From Sipunculus nudus (lineage: Eukaryota; Annelida; Sipuncula; Golfingiida; Sipunculidae), in contig CM049313.1 of the NCBI GenBank assembly GCA_026874595.1, forward strand, positions 53,840,659-53,904,658: 64,000 bases of DNA, written 5' to 3'. Positions 1 to 12,600 of this stretch are shown here, piece by piece. How positions within the stretch are numbered: the first letter of the stretch is position 1; every line of letters begins with the position of its first letter. The position numbers were made by a program, and so were the translations under genes. The notes under the pieces were generated by a model. The model was not told the DNA's origin. It saw only the letters and a list, made by a program, of their open reading frames with translations, and made no database searches.

Positions 1-1825
1 ACATATATCTACTAAAAGTTTTCATCCCATATCATGCTATAAGATTAAGATTATTATAATCCTGAGAATTTATGCAGATCAAGTAATATTTAAAGTTAAA
101 CCTTCTCATCCATTGTGTTAACAATTAGTGAAGAACAATTCTACTTCATCATGTAAGCTGTAAGTGTAACTTGCTGTTTATTTGTCCCGAGGTAAGAGCA
201 AGAGACTGAAAAGATATGAAATGAAAATGCCCAATTTGATAATTGATTAATGACTGGCTTTCATTTCAATGCATCAATTATTCGATGTTACAGCCTCACA
301 TGTTTCACACTCTCACTCTGTCATGGACCTCAGCAACAGATAAGCTTGCAATGTTTGTAAATATTAATGTATGCTCTGTTGCTGTAACTTTTAATAACAA
401 TGACATTTTGTTTCCCTGTTCATATTGCTTTGGTTATAGAGCCATATTTATTACACTGATAATGTCATTACTCATTTATTAATGATGCAAGGGAAAGATC
501 TTACAATATATTATTAACATATATGCAGTTATAACTGTTGTGAAATCATGAACAAACAGTAATTAACTAAAGTCATGAGTTAAGTAAGATTGGAAGCTCA
601 GATTGTCAACAGTATTTTTCTCATGCAATTAATATTTTTTGTTGTATTATTAATCACCATATATGTATAATTTCTTATTATATTTAAATGTAAAAGATGA
701 ATTCTGCATCTCAAATTTTTCTGGAAAAATAATATTATTCTTATGTTAGTTTATTTTTAAAGTTTTGATGGCTGATCAGGAGCTTATCTGTAAAATATAC
801 CAGAAAGGGATTGAACCAAAATGACATTGTGGCATCCAGGTCGACAGTAGAGACAGGTCGACAGTCGAGACAGCACATCATATACACCAGTGACTGAAAC
901 ACTTAGTGTTCCATGCCTATGGCCATTTGCCATTTGACTGAATAAAATTTGAGGGATGATGATGGGATGATGTCATTTAAATACTCTGAAAACATTAGAA
1001 CCAGCCAAACCAAAGATAGCTTCAAATGAAAGGACATTTATTGTCCCATGTCATCATGGGCAAGAGGCAAAATAAATTAGAAAACATAATCCATTTTTTA
1101 TTTAAAATTATTTCATGATGTTACACAAGGCCATTTCATCTATTTATACTGGTACTAGTTCTCTGGGAAATTGTACAGAAAAGATCACCCTGAAACAGGT
1201 GGACACAAGTTAGTGTATACATGGTGATTGAGTTTTGTTGTACAAAAAAAAAAAAGTGAAAGTAAGGCCAAAAAAGGGCATGGATCTCTGGCACCTTTTC
1301 GGAAAATAAGTGTGGGCGTGAGAGCGGGTTTTTTTTTAACCTTATTTGGTATGTTTTGATAAAAATGTCATATGATCAGGGAATAGCATGATAATAACAT
1401 TTTTTTTTTTCTAAACAGGCAAAACTAAAAGCACTCTATAACAAAGAAAATCATATCAAAATTGAATTATTTCATCTTCTGGAAAGATAAAAATCAAAAT
1501 AAACACTGGATGCAGGGGTTAAAATTAATTGCGGCGGTGCCTGAGAACCATACCTTTATGTTTTTTGGCCTGCTGCTAACAAAAGTTGTACTCAGAAGCC
1601 CCATTACTGTGGGTCGCTGCCATCTGGCCACCTTTAACTGGACTGGACAGTCAAGAGGTAAAACACTTGGATTTCTCTGCTGGCGACCCTGTGGTTGCTA
1701 TGACAGTATGCTGAAATCACCTGTCCATAGTAATTAGTTGGTGGTGTTCTTTGGGACCTCCAGGTTTCTCATATAGTCCTGAAAGTACCTATACAAATAT
1801 AACTAGTTGTACAATCCATGTAAAA
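1..1825. other. No gene seen; AT-rich non-coding DNA
   Basis: No exon, RNA gene or element boundary was recognised. The only local structure is a 17-bp unit starting GGTCGACAG, present twice in a row at 839-872 (one base differs), and A or T runs at about 1244, 1328 and 1400. Short open frames here have no family features. Confidence 0.5.
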
Positions 1826-4800
1826 CTAGACATTTCTTGGCACCGCAGGTGCCAGAGTATCCCCAGACATAGTAGGCCCCCCTCCTACAAGAACAGACCC
1901 CCATTTTTAGCAGCATATACTGACACTTGGCATATTTATTGTTTAATCCATCTAACGATCCACAATCTTGTTGAAGATGTTGGTCCTGTGACCTTGATCT
2001 TTTTAAAGAGGTGTCCTGTGACCTTGACCTTTGATCTCATAACCCCAAAATCAATTTGGGTCTTGCTTTTCCAATGGGACATATGCAAGTCAAGTTTGAA
2101 ATCTATACATCAATAAAGCAGGAATTATCATCCAGAAACTTATTTTTGGACAGATGGCTCCTGTGACCTTCACCTTTGACCTTGTGACCTCAAAATTGAT
2201 AGTGTTCTTCCTCTCTTGGCAGGAGAACTATATGTGTAAGATGAAATATATGAGATGAAATGTTTGACTGAAAATGCATCCACATCTTTTTAAAGATGTG
2301 TCCTGTGACCTTGACCTTTGACCTCATGACCCCAAAATCAATTTTGGTCTTACTTTTCCAATTGGACATATACAAGTCAAGTTTGAAATACATACATCAA
2401 TAAAAGCAGGAATTATCATCCAGAAACTAATTTTTGGACATATGGCTCCTGTGACCTTCATCTTTGACCTTGTGACCTCAAAACTGATAGGGTCTTCCAC
2501 TCTTGGCAGGTGAACTATATGTGCAAGAGGAAAGATCTGAGATGAATTGTTTGGCTGAAAATGCATCCACAATCTTTTTAAAGAGGTTTCCTGTGACCTT
2601 GACCTTTGCCCTCATGACCCCAAAATCAATTTGGGTCTTGCTTTTCTAATGGGTCAATAACAAAGCCAAGTTTGAAATCCATACATCAGTAAAAGATGGA
2701 ATTATCATCCAGAAACTAATTTTTGGACAGATGGCTCCTGTGACCTTCACCTTTGACCTTGTGACCTCAAAACTGATAGGGTTCTTCCTCTCTTGGCAGG
2801 TGAACTATATGTGCAAGATGAAAGACCTGAGATGAAATGTTTGGCTGAAAATGCATCCACATCTTTTTAAAGATGTGACCTTGACCTTTGACCTCATAAC
2901 CCCAAAATCAATTTGGGTCTTGCTTTTCCAATGGGACATATATAAGTCAAGTTTGAAATCAATACATCAATAAAAGCAGGAATTATCATCCAGAAACTAA
3001 TTTTTGGACATATGGCTCCTGTGACCTTCACCTTTGACCTTGTGACCTCAAAATTGATAGGGGTCTTCCACTCTTGGCAGGTGAACTATATGTGCAAGAT
3101 GAAAGATCTGAGATGAATTGTTTGGCTGAAAATGCATCCACAATCTTTTTATAGAGGTTTCCTGTGACCTTGACCTTTGACCTCATGACCCCAAATTCAA
3201 TTCCGGTCTTGCTTTTCCAATGGGTCAAGTACAAGTCAAGTTTGAAATCCAAACATCAATAAAAGAAGGAATTATCATCCAGAAACTAATTTTTGGACAG
3301 ATGGCTCCTGTGACCTTCACCTTTGACCTTGTGACCTCAAATCTGATAGGGTTCTTCCTCTCTTGGCAGGTGAACTATATGTGCAAGATGAAAGACCTGA
3401 GATGAAATGTTTGGCTGAAAATGCATCCACATCTTTTTAAAGATGTGACCTTGACCTTTGACCTCATGACCCCAAAATCAATTTGGGTCTTGCTTTTCCA
3501 ATGGGACATATATAAGTCAAGTTTGAAATCCATACATCAATAAAAGCAGGAATTATCATCCAGAAACTAATTTTTGGACATATGGCTCCTGTGACCTTCA
3601 CCTTTGACCTTGTGACCTCAAAATTGATAGGGGTCTTCCACTCTTGGCAGGTGAACTATATGTGCAAGATGAAAGATCTGAGATGAATTGTTTGGCTGAA
3701 AATGCATCCACAATCTTTTTATAGAGGTTTCCTGTGACCTTGACCTTTGACCTCATGACCCCAAATTCAATTCCGGTCTTGCTTTTCCAATGGGTCAAGT
3801 ACAAGTCAAGTTTGAAATCCAAACATCAATAAAAGAAGGAATTATCATCCAGAAACTAATTTTTGGACAGATGGCTCCTGTGACCTTCACCTTTGACCTT
3901 GTGACCTCAAATCTGATAGGGTTCTTCCTCTCTTGGCAGGTGAACTATATGTGCAAGATGAAAGACCTGAGATGAAATGTTTGGCTGAAAATGCATCCAC
4001 ATCTTTTTAAAGATGTGACCTTGACCTTTGACCTCATGACCCCAAAATCAATTTAGGTCTTGCTTTTCCAATGGGACATATATAAGTCAAGTTTGAAATC
4101 CATACATCAATAAAAGCAGGAATTATCATCCAGAAACTAATTTTTTGACATATGGCTCCTGTGACCTTCACCTTTGACCTTGTGACCTCAAAATTGATAG
4201 GGGTCTTCCACTCTTGGCAGGTGAACTATATGTGCAAGATGAAAGATCTGAGATGAATTGTTTGGCTGAAAATGCATCCACAATCTTTTTATAGAGGTTT
4301 CCTGTGATCTTGACCTTTGACCTTATGACCCCAAATTCAATTCCGGTCTTGCTTTTCCAATGGGTCAAATTCAAGTCAAGTTTTGAAATCCAAACATCAA
4401 TAAAAGAAGGAATTATCATCCAGAAACTAATTTTTGGACAGATGGCTCCTGTGACCTTCACCTTTGACCTTGTGACCTCAAAATTGATAGGGTTCTTCCT
4501 CTCTTGGCAGGTGAACTATATGTGCAAGATGAAAGATCTGAGATGAAATGTTTGGCTGAAAATGCATCCACATCTTTTTAAAGATGTGTCCTGTGACCTT
4601 GACCTTTGACCTCATGACCCCAAAATCAATTTGGGTCTTGCTTTTCCAATGGCACATATATAAGTCAAGTTTGAAATCCATACATCAATAAAAGCAGGAA
4701 TTATCATCCAGAAACTAATTTTTGGACATATGGAACCTGTGACCTTCACCTTTGACCTTGTGACCTCAAAATTGATAGGGGTCTTCCACTCTTGGCAGGT

Positions 4801-5860
4801 GAACTATATGTGCTAGATGAAAGATCTGAGATGAATTGTTTGGCTGAAAATGCATCCACAATCTTTTTATAGAGGTTTCCTGTGACCTTGACCTTTGACC
4901 TCATGACCCCAAAATCAATTTGAGTCTTGCTTTTTCAATGGGACATATATAAGTCAATTTTGAAATCATTACATCAATAAAAGCAGGAATTATCATCCAG
5001 AAACTAATTTTTGGACAGATAGCTCCTGTGGCCTTGACCTTTGACCTTGTGACCCCAAAATTTATATGGATCATCCATTATTGGCAAGTGAGCTATATAT
5101 TCAAGATGGAAGACCTGGGATGAAAGTTTGGCTTAAAATGCATCCAAAGTATCTTTAAAAATGCAAGTCCAGTGACCTTGACCTTTGACCTCATGACCCT
5201 AGAACCTATAGGGTTCTTACTTTAGTGGTGGGCCATACATAAGTCATGTTTGAAATCCATATGGCTATCAACACTGGAGATATCATAAGAGGTGTGTGAT
5301 TTTCACCATATATGGCAATATTCAAGGTCAAGGCCACTATCATAGGAAAGGTCATGACCCCAATTTAAATAAGCATCATCCCATAACCCATACCTATGTA
5401 TATGCATAATATAAAAGAAATCTGTCCATTAGTTTTTGACTTATAATGCTCACAGTGCTGTAAGGTGGCAATTTAGGGGGTATTAAACGGCACGAAAACA
5501 AGTAAAGAATAATAGGTGGCGCCACCAGTTTCTGGAACATGACAACCCTATCCATGATCTTCCATCAACTTGATTTTGGGATAAATCCATGCAAGATTTC
5601 TTGAGATATTAAAGAATTTGTGTGATTTTCCCCAAAATTGGACCTATTCAAGGTCAAGGACACTCTCCTAGTAAAGGTCATGACCTCATTTTAAATAGGC
5701 GTCGTCCTCTTACCCATATCTATACATATACCAAGTTTGGTAAAGTTCCGTGAAATATTTTTTGGGTTATCGCGCCAACAAGATTCATATGCGGCGGCGG
5801 CGGCAGCGGCGGCGGGACCGGTATGAAAACATAGTATCCCCCGACTTTGTCTGGGGATAC
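1826..5860 (-). mobile_element. Element F1, Helitron-like non-autonomous, minus orientation
   Basis: Read on the minus strand, the element opens at 5860 with a hairpin (GTATCCCC pairing with GGGGATAC, 5834-5860), then CTATGTTTTC and a CCG-rich stretch (5788-5815). It continues through a tandem core and ends with a second hairpin (TGGCACC, loop, GGTGCCA; 1838-1854) and AGAAATGT before a final CTAG at 1826-1829. A hairpin about 10 nt before a CTRR end is the mark of Helitron-type elements. GTATCCCCAGACA occurs inverted near both ends. The 5' opening resembles D elements elsewhere in the window. No transposase or Rep/helicase frame is visible, so it is non-autonomous. Class assignment is inference. 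Confidence 0.7.
1972..5270 (-). repeat. Tandem core of F1: about 285-bp units in a 570-bp higher-order repeat
   Basis: About twelve units of roughly 285 bp follow one another. Each is two related halves of about 142 bp, one carrying TGACCTTGACCTTTGACCT and the other TGACCTTCACCTTTGACCT. Between about 2880 and 4460 the copies repeat in near-identical pairs 570 bp apart: the segments beginning 3028, 3598 and 4168, and those beginning 3220 and 3790, give identical or nearly identical translations. This indicates recent amplification of a dimer. The many open frames inside it are by-products of the repeat. Confidence 0.92.
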
Positions 5861-6708
5861 AATAAATGAAGTTTATAACATTTTGAAGGAGTTTACTTGC
5901 AGTTAGTTGTAAAAATTGCAATTTGTAAAGGCACTGAATCCTTATCTGAGAGCATTCAATAAGTGATGTTTGATTGCTACTGTAGCTTTAAATAAACATA
6001 GTGATACAACTGATCAAGTGCTTATATGCTGTTGCATGTACACATCTTTTGATAAACCAGATATATTAGATTAGGGATGTTGTGAATTATAATCTACTAC
6101 TCTTTTGCTTACAAGGTGACCCAAACAGTAATACAGGTCTAAGCCAGTGTTGACAACAGTTACATATTTGAACTATTTTGTAATCTTTTACATTCATATA
6201 AACAAACCCTGACAACTGAATCGTACTCTTATAAATACCTATCATCTGCCCTCTCCTACATTCTGGCAGGTCCACTTTACCTGTTATTTATATATAACTG
6301 CCTTCTGTGTCATTCGTACAATAACCAAGGCCTTTGTACGTATGTACACAGTTTTTCTGCATGACCAGTTGGTATGTCAGTGCTTGAAATGGAGTTTCCC
6401 TAGCAGAGATTGAAATTTTCTCACGATCGGAGTGATTTCTGTGTCAGTACATATAAGCATTCTCTTATCACATGGATACAATTGGATTGTAATGTAGTTC
6501 CAAACCTGGAAGTGTTCTCTTTTACAAGCGGGACAGATCCTTTGACTGTTGCCTGCTTTTAATATTGATTTAATTGTCATCTTAATTGAGTAAGAATGCA
6601 GTATCTACTGTAAGATTGATAATAAGTGGTGTAGCAGTTAGGCAGTTAGTCAGTTATATCAATGATTGGTGGTTTTCTTTCATAATTGATTAAATCAGTT
6701 GCATTTTT
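5861..6708. other. No gene seen
   Basis: Unremarkable AT-rich sequence between two elements. No splice-bounded frame with family similarity and no repeat structure was found. Confidence 0.45.
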
Positions 6709-9143
6709 AGCTCAGCTGACTTTCAGTCATGCTGGGCTATAGCGATGGGTCTTTGTCCGGCGTCTGTCTGTCCGTCGGGCCGGCCGTCCGGCCAGCCGTC
6801 CGTCCGTTAGCAGGGCACAAATTGTAACCATAGGGGCTAGGGCCATGAACCCTATGCAGTCTTAGAGGTTCTAAAAAGATCTCCTTGCAAACCTGAAATT
6901 AGGTCACTGTGACCTATATTCTCGAAGTTATGGGATGTGTTTGCACCCCCCAGAAATAATTCTTTTAGCCAAAATTTTCATCCCAAACCTTCCATCTTTC
7001 ACATACAGCTCACCTATCAACAGGGGAAGAACCATAATTATTTTGAGGTCACAAGGTCAAAGGTCAAGGTCACAGAACCAACTTCTTTGAAAAGCCTCAG
7101 GATGCATTTTAAGCCAAACCTTTCATCCCAATTCTTTGATCTTTCACACATAGCTCACCTACTAAGTGGGAGAAGAATCCTATAGATGTTGAGGTCACAA
7201 GGTCAAAGGTCAGGGTCACAGGATCCACTTCTTTGAAAAGGTTGTGGACACATTTCAAGCTAGACCTTTCATTCCAAACCTTTCAGCACTGATATCGCTT
7301 CTCTGCCAACAGGGGAAAAGACCTGTTGATTTTGAGGTCAGAGGTCAAGTTCACAGCACCCTCTTCTTGTGTGGAGTCATTTTCAGCAAATTTTTCAATC
7401 TATACTTTCCATCTGTCATATATGACTTACCTACCAATAGGAGAAGAAGCCTATTGATGTTGAGTTCAAAAGGTCAAAGGTCAAGGTCAAAATATTGTTC
7501 TAAATGCTTGTGAACATATTTCAAGTGAAATTGTTCAACCCAGACCTTCAGTCTTTCACATATGCCACATCTATGCATCACTGAATTTGATTCAAACTTC
7601 ATATTTATGGGTCTTTTTGCATGAAGAAATAACTAATTGATTTTGAGGTCAGCTGGTCTGGAGGTTAAAGGTTGCAGGGCTAAGTTATTCACTCATTGAT
7701 TGCCAAGTAATTACACCCGGCCAGATGTAAGTGGTTAGTAGTTACCCATCATTTAGAAAGAATCCAGTTGATATGTGGGCAAAAGGCCAAGGTCATAGGT
7801 CAGGGATGTTCACAATAACTGATTTTGTAGACCATCTCTATTTTTGTGTTTTCTTGTATATATAACCATATGGCACTCACAACTGGTATCTCTCTATGTG
7901 CCCATAATTGTCAGTGACACTTGTGATATAAGACTCCCTTTTGTATCAGCTCATGGAGTGATAAGGATATATCATTAGGGCATAACAAAAACACTGTTGC
8001 CGGAATGCTTTGGCCAGGCATTAAGACTATGAGAGTTAAGTGTTAAGTTTAGCTACTGATTTATAAAATGATGGGAACATTTTGCAGTTTATATCATGGA
8101 ATCATAGCAATGAACTTAGTTTTCTAGATATCTGAATATTATTATACAAATCATCAGATATGCCAGCAAGTGTTTGTTCTGATAATATGTGGGTCTGTAC
8201 CTGGATTTAGGATGGCTTTATTTGATTACAAGACTCTTAGTGATGCTTTCTGCATTTCTTTTCTTTTAGGTTTTGCAGTTTACCTACCCTGCTGACCCCA
8301 ATGAATAGCAAGGTGATAATTAAAACAAATTGGACTTGCACTTTTTACATTTGCATGTTCATAAATCTGATATGGGAGCTCTCCAACCTGATCATGCCTT
8401 TTGAATTGTTTTTGACATTCATAACTGTTACATTCTTTGAAGCAATTGCTACAAGTTTAGTGTCTTATTGGAGGATGTGTGACTTGTCAGAAAACCATTA
8501 TGTCTGCCAGGTAGCCATTTTAGAAATCCTTTTGCCAGGACAGTTTCTGTGATTTTTTTATGATGATTGGTCCCTTTTAGAGGATGTTTGTTGTTCAATT
8601 TCCGACCTGTCAGAAATCCAATATGGCCACCAGGACGCCATCTTTAAATTCCTTTAGAACATATTATCTCAAGAACTATTAAAGTGAATGCAGTGGGATG
8701 TATATTAATGTAATCTTGCATTGGGTCAAAGATTTCTTTATAAATATGACCATCATTTTTGAAAGCTCAGTACAGTTGGCTTGTATTGAATAAAAATTAA
8801 TACGGAAGCACCCGATTCACAATAATTCTTGCATGGATTTCCTTGATCTTTTGCTATATTTTGATCTTATATGTGGCCTGTGTGGTATTCCTTTTGAGAC
8901 TGACAGGTATCGAGCAAGCTGTGGGATTAGTTCCTGATAGCTCAACAACCATACATTTCGCCTCAGACCATCATTCACTATGTTTTAACCAGACATATAT
9001 GATAAGAATTTATGGCAATGTAGAAAGTTTAAACAAAATTGGCCTATAGGTTCTGCAACAATTTTACTTGAAGTTGTGAATTGCAGCCCCTGATGTCGCA
9101 GGTCATGCATGGCAGCTGAGCGTCATGACCCATGGGTCACTTG
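6709..9143 (+). mobile_element. Element A0, A family with AGGTCA-rich core
   Basis: The left end follows a T-run: TTTTT then AGCTCAGCTGAC, the first arm of a hairpin whose second arm resembles GTCA.CTGAGCT in better copies. Next come TCTGTCTGTCCGTC and CCGTCCGTCCG-type tetranucleotide runs (6760-6810). The right end at 9113-9143 is CAGCTGAGCGTCATGACCCATGGGTCACTTG, given here only by its landmarks: the palindrome TGACCCATGGGTCA followed by CTTG. GCTCAGCTGA occurs inverted near both ends but at different distances from them. The same two ends recur together at 21504/29821 and 44155/47562. No coding capacity is seen. Confidence 0.7.
6900..7830 (+). repeat. Core of A0: about 146-bp units with AGGTCAAAGGTCAAGGTCA
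   Basis: About six degenerate units, spaced near 146 bp, each contain a run of AGGTCA half sites (near 7045, 7190, 7335, 7468, 7640 and 7790). Between them are recurring phrases about 'accttccatctttcacat' and 'gctcacctatcaa'. Divergence between units is much higher than in F1, so the array is older. The half-site run is the reverse complement of the F1 motif. Confidence 0.8.
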
Positions 9144-10530
9144 TTTGTATAATTAATCACAAACAATTATGTTTGCATATATCCAGAGGAGTCATATTAC
9201 CCTGATAAAATCTAATGAGCCCCTGGACTTCCTGCCGTGACCACTTCTGCTTGCTTCACCAATGTCTGTTACATTCATGGTTGGCACTCAAACTTGTCTA
9301 GCCATTTGTTTGGCTAAAATAATCTAGCAGTCATACTCATAACCTATTGTTAAGACATTAAAGTGCTCAACCCATAGGAGTTGATTTTCTGTCAGGATTT
9401 TAATCTTTTGTCAAGTCATGAAAATATATCACAGTGTCTTAGGGTATATTATGCTTTACTTGTAAGAACTTTTATCTTCCACTTATATTAAAGGTTTGTA
9501 AACTCTACCATCAGGTACATGTCGGAACTATTTATTCATTTATTAATGGGGGTGGGAGCTGGAGGGGGTTTGCTTTCCTTTGTTTTCTTTGATATGCCAT
9601 TTGTATCCTTTGTTTTTTATTGTTATGTCATTCACCTAGTATCTGTTGAACATGATCAATTAATGCAACAACACAATTTATAAAAAAAAAATTTAAACCA
9701 GTAAAAAGTGATTATCTTTGCTTAACTCTACAAAATATGCAGTTAGGATTAAATTCATATTATTTGTGCTATTACTTTAATTTTTATTGATAGAATTATA
9801 TTTAAAACCTTTAGAACACTGCAACGAAACATTGACAATGCTGATTGTAGAAATCAAGGATGCTGTAAAAAAGTTGGCTCTGTTTTTGAATATTTGGCAG
9901 GATAAAGATATTCAAATTTAAAAATTGTATCAATAAAATTGAGAAAATTTAAATATATGGCTATTCCTGAGATCAGACTTAATTTTGACTAAAACAATGC
10001 ATTTTAAGGATGAACAGATGCGAGGGTAATAAAACTGAATGATTGATGAGTCTTGACAATAAGTAGGGAATAAATACAAAGATCTGTGGCAGACATAGAC
10101 TTCAACAGTGTCTCTCTGAGTCTGACTAATATTGTTATTTATATTTAGAAAAAAAAGTTCATATTCTGAAGAAAAATAAATCTGCATATCATCATTGATA
10201 AATGTCACCCAGTTATGACACGATCTACAGAACACACAAGTATGAACTCAAAGTCAAGTGCATCATGGTAATTAATCACATGGTCTATAGACCACAAAAG
10301 CAACAACATAAAGCTAACATTTCACAACCACATGGCCAGAATCTGTGCCAGCAGCTTTGAGGGTAATGACACTGAAATATTAACAAATGGTATTTAATTT
10401 TCGACAAATATCCTTCTACTTTTTTATCCTATCACCTCCACGTTTAATGATACTAGGAATGCCTTGATGTGTATCTTTGATAAAATGTCATTTACTACAC
10501 ATAGATAGATATGTCCTGCCAAGCAATTTT
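9144..10530. other. No gene seen
   Basis: AT-rich sequence with a poly-A run near 9682 and no recognisable exon, RNA or element end. A minus-strand frame of 101 codons at 9930-10235 has no domain, low-complexity composition and no splice support, so it is not called. Confidence 0.45.
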
Positions 10531-11889
10531 AGTTTGACAAGCAGGTGCCCTATTGGGTGTCCTTCTGTCAGTGACACAGGGATGATTGGTACCTACGAGG
10601 GTTCCAGACCTATTGAATTACAGACCTGTCTAAATTCCAATATGGCTGCCTCAGTCCGATCGCTGATTTTCTTTCGCGCACGATAACTCAAGAACAACAT
10701 ACTGCAGCTTTCCCAAATTCACAGGGATGATTGGTACCTATGAGGGCTCTAGACCTATTGAATTACAGACTTGTTGGAATTCCAATATGGCCGCCACAGC
10801 CTAATTGCTGATTTTCTTTCGCTCACGATAACTCAAAAACAACATACTGCAGCTTTCCCAAATTCACAGGGATGATTGGTACCTACGAGGGTTCCAGACC
10901 TATTGAATTACAGACCTGTCTGAATTCCAATATGGCTGTCTCAGTCCGATCGCTGATTTTCTTTCACGCACAATAACTCAACAACAACATACTGCAGCTT
11001 TCCCAAATTCACAGGGATGATTGGTACCTATGAGGGCTCTAGACCTATGGAATTACAGACTTGTTGGAATTCCAATATGGCCACCACAGCCTAATTGCTG
11101 ATTTTCTTTCGCTCACGATAACTCAAAAACAACATACTACAGCTTTCCCAAATTCACAGGGATGATTGGTACCTACGAGGGTTCCAGACCTATTGAATTA
11201 CAGACCTGTCTGAATTCCAATATGGCTGTCTCAGTCCGATCGCTGATTTTCTTTCACGCACAATAACTCAAAAACAACATACTGCAGCTTTCCCAAATTC
11301 ACAGGGATGATTGGTACCTATGAGGGCTCTAGACCTATGGAATTACAGACTTGTTGGAATTCCAATATGGCCGCCACAGCCTAATTGCTGATTTTCTTTC
11401 ACTCGCTATAACTCAACAACAACCTACTGCAGCTTTCCCAAATTCACAGGGATGATTGGTACCTATAAGGGATCCAGACCTGTTGAATTACAGACCTGTT
11501 GGAATTCCAATATGGCAGCCACAGCCAGATGACTGATTTTCTTTCGCACACAATAACTTAACAACAACCTACTGCAGCTTTCCCAATTTCACAGGGATCA
11601 TTGGTGCCGATGAGGGCTCCAGACCTATTGAATTACAGACTGGCACAAAAATCAAATATGGATAACAGATTACATATGGTAAAATTATATTTATTTCACA
11701 TTATTTCAAACATATCTTCTTTAATATTATTTGATCCAGTAGGATTTTTTCTTTCATGCATATGGATAAAAACCTGTTTCTGTTAGTCATATTTTTTAAA
11801 TTAAACTTAATTTTTCGCCCATATGTAAACTAGTCCAGCCCTTGCAGAAACGCGGGGCCCTCTGAGGACCATTGTCCGACCAGATCTAA
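10531..11889 (+). mobile_element. Element G1, Helitron-like with 145-bp tandem core
   Basis: A short unique 5' part (TTGACAAGC, then GTCCTTCTGTCAGTGACAC) leads into eight 145-bp units, then a 230-bp unique tail. The tail ends with a small hairpin (GGAC, CATT, GTCC; 11866-11877), eight bases, and CTAA at 11886-11889, a CTRR-type end. A second element, G2 at 50839-52408, has the same order of parts, which fixes the boundaries. No protein frame is present. Confidence 0.72.
10575..11660 (+). repeat. 145-bp tandem array arranged as 290-bp A/B dimers
   Basis: Units start with ACAGGGATGATTGGTACC at about 10575, 10721, 10866, 11011, 11156, 11301, 11446 and 11591. The first six alternate between two types: A units read CGAGGGTTCCAGACC and CTCAGTCCGATCGC, B units read TGAGGGCTCTAGACC and CACAGCCTAATTGC. 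The last two are more divergent, typical of array edges. Each unit also has AATATGGC and ACTGCAGCTTTCCC. Confidence 0.92.
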
Positions 11890-12600
11890 TTTTGTAATAT
11901 ATCTCCCCAGAAGGTCACATCAACAGACTAGCAGCCACACTTTGAAACTCCATGCCATATCCACAATTCCATTTATAAAGATTCCATATTGATCAACATA
12001 CCTGAGGTTTACTGTATTGGGCACATACATCAATACATGGGTCTTGTTATCATTACACATATCTGCTTGTGAACCTATCATCCAAGGTGAGGCAGATGTA
12101 AAACCAGCAATATCAGACGGATAGAACTGTCTTCCTGTTACAACCAGTTAAGACATGTACTTTATAATCAATTATCTGACCCATACAGGATGAAAATATT
12201 TTTTTATTTTTGTTTCTCAGGGGTCCACATGTGTGTAAAACATGATTTGACGTGGATCCCAGTGGTTTTGTAAAGGTCATGCTTTGATGAATATTATTAC
12301 TATTTTACAGTAATTAATAAGACTAATGTTCAATAAAGGATTGGTATGAACCAGTTTGCTTTCCAGTACACTGTTTATGTATTCATAATTCAAATTAATT
12401 ACACATCGAAATGACTTACTGTCTTGCCCTGCATATAATCCACCTTTTTGTGTCATTAAATCTAAACTGAAAATCTTGTGAAAACCTTGAACTTTCCTTT
12501 CAGAAAGACCTTGAACTTGAACATTGCAATATATGGTGTAAATCACCCAAAATCATAAATATCTTTGCGCTTTCTGATACACGATCATTGCCACTTGACA
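11890..12600. other. No gene seen
   Basis: No exon, RNA or clear repeat was recognised. A short T/A-rich tract lies near 12200. Confidence 0.4.

Noticed and set aside
1751..4681. Many 60-120 codon frames on both strands
   Set aside because: They repeat with the 285/570-bp tandem unit of F1 and have no domain features.
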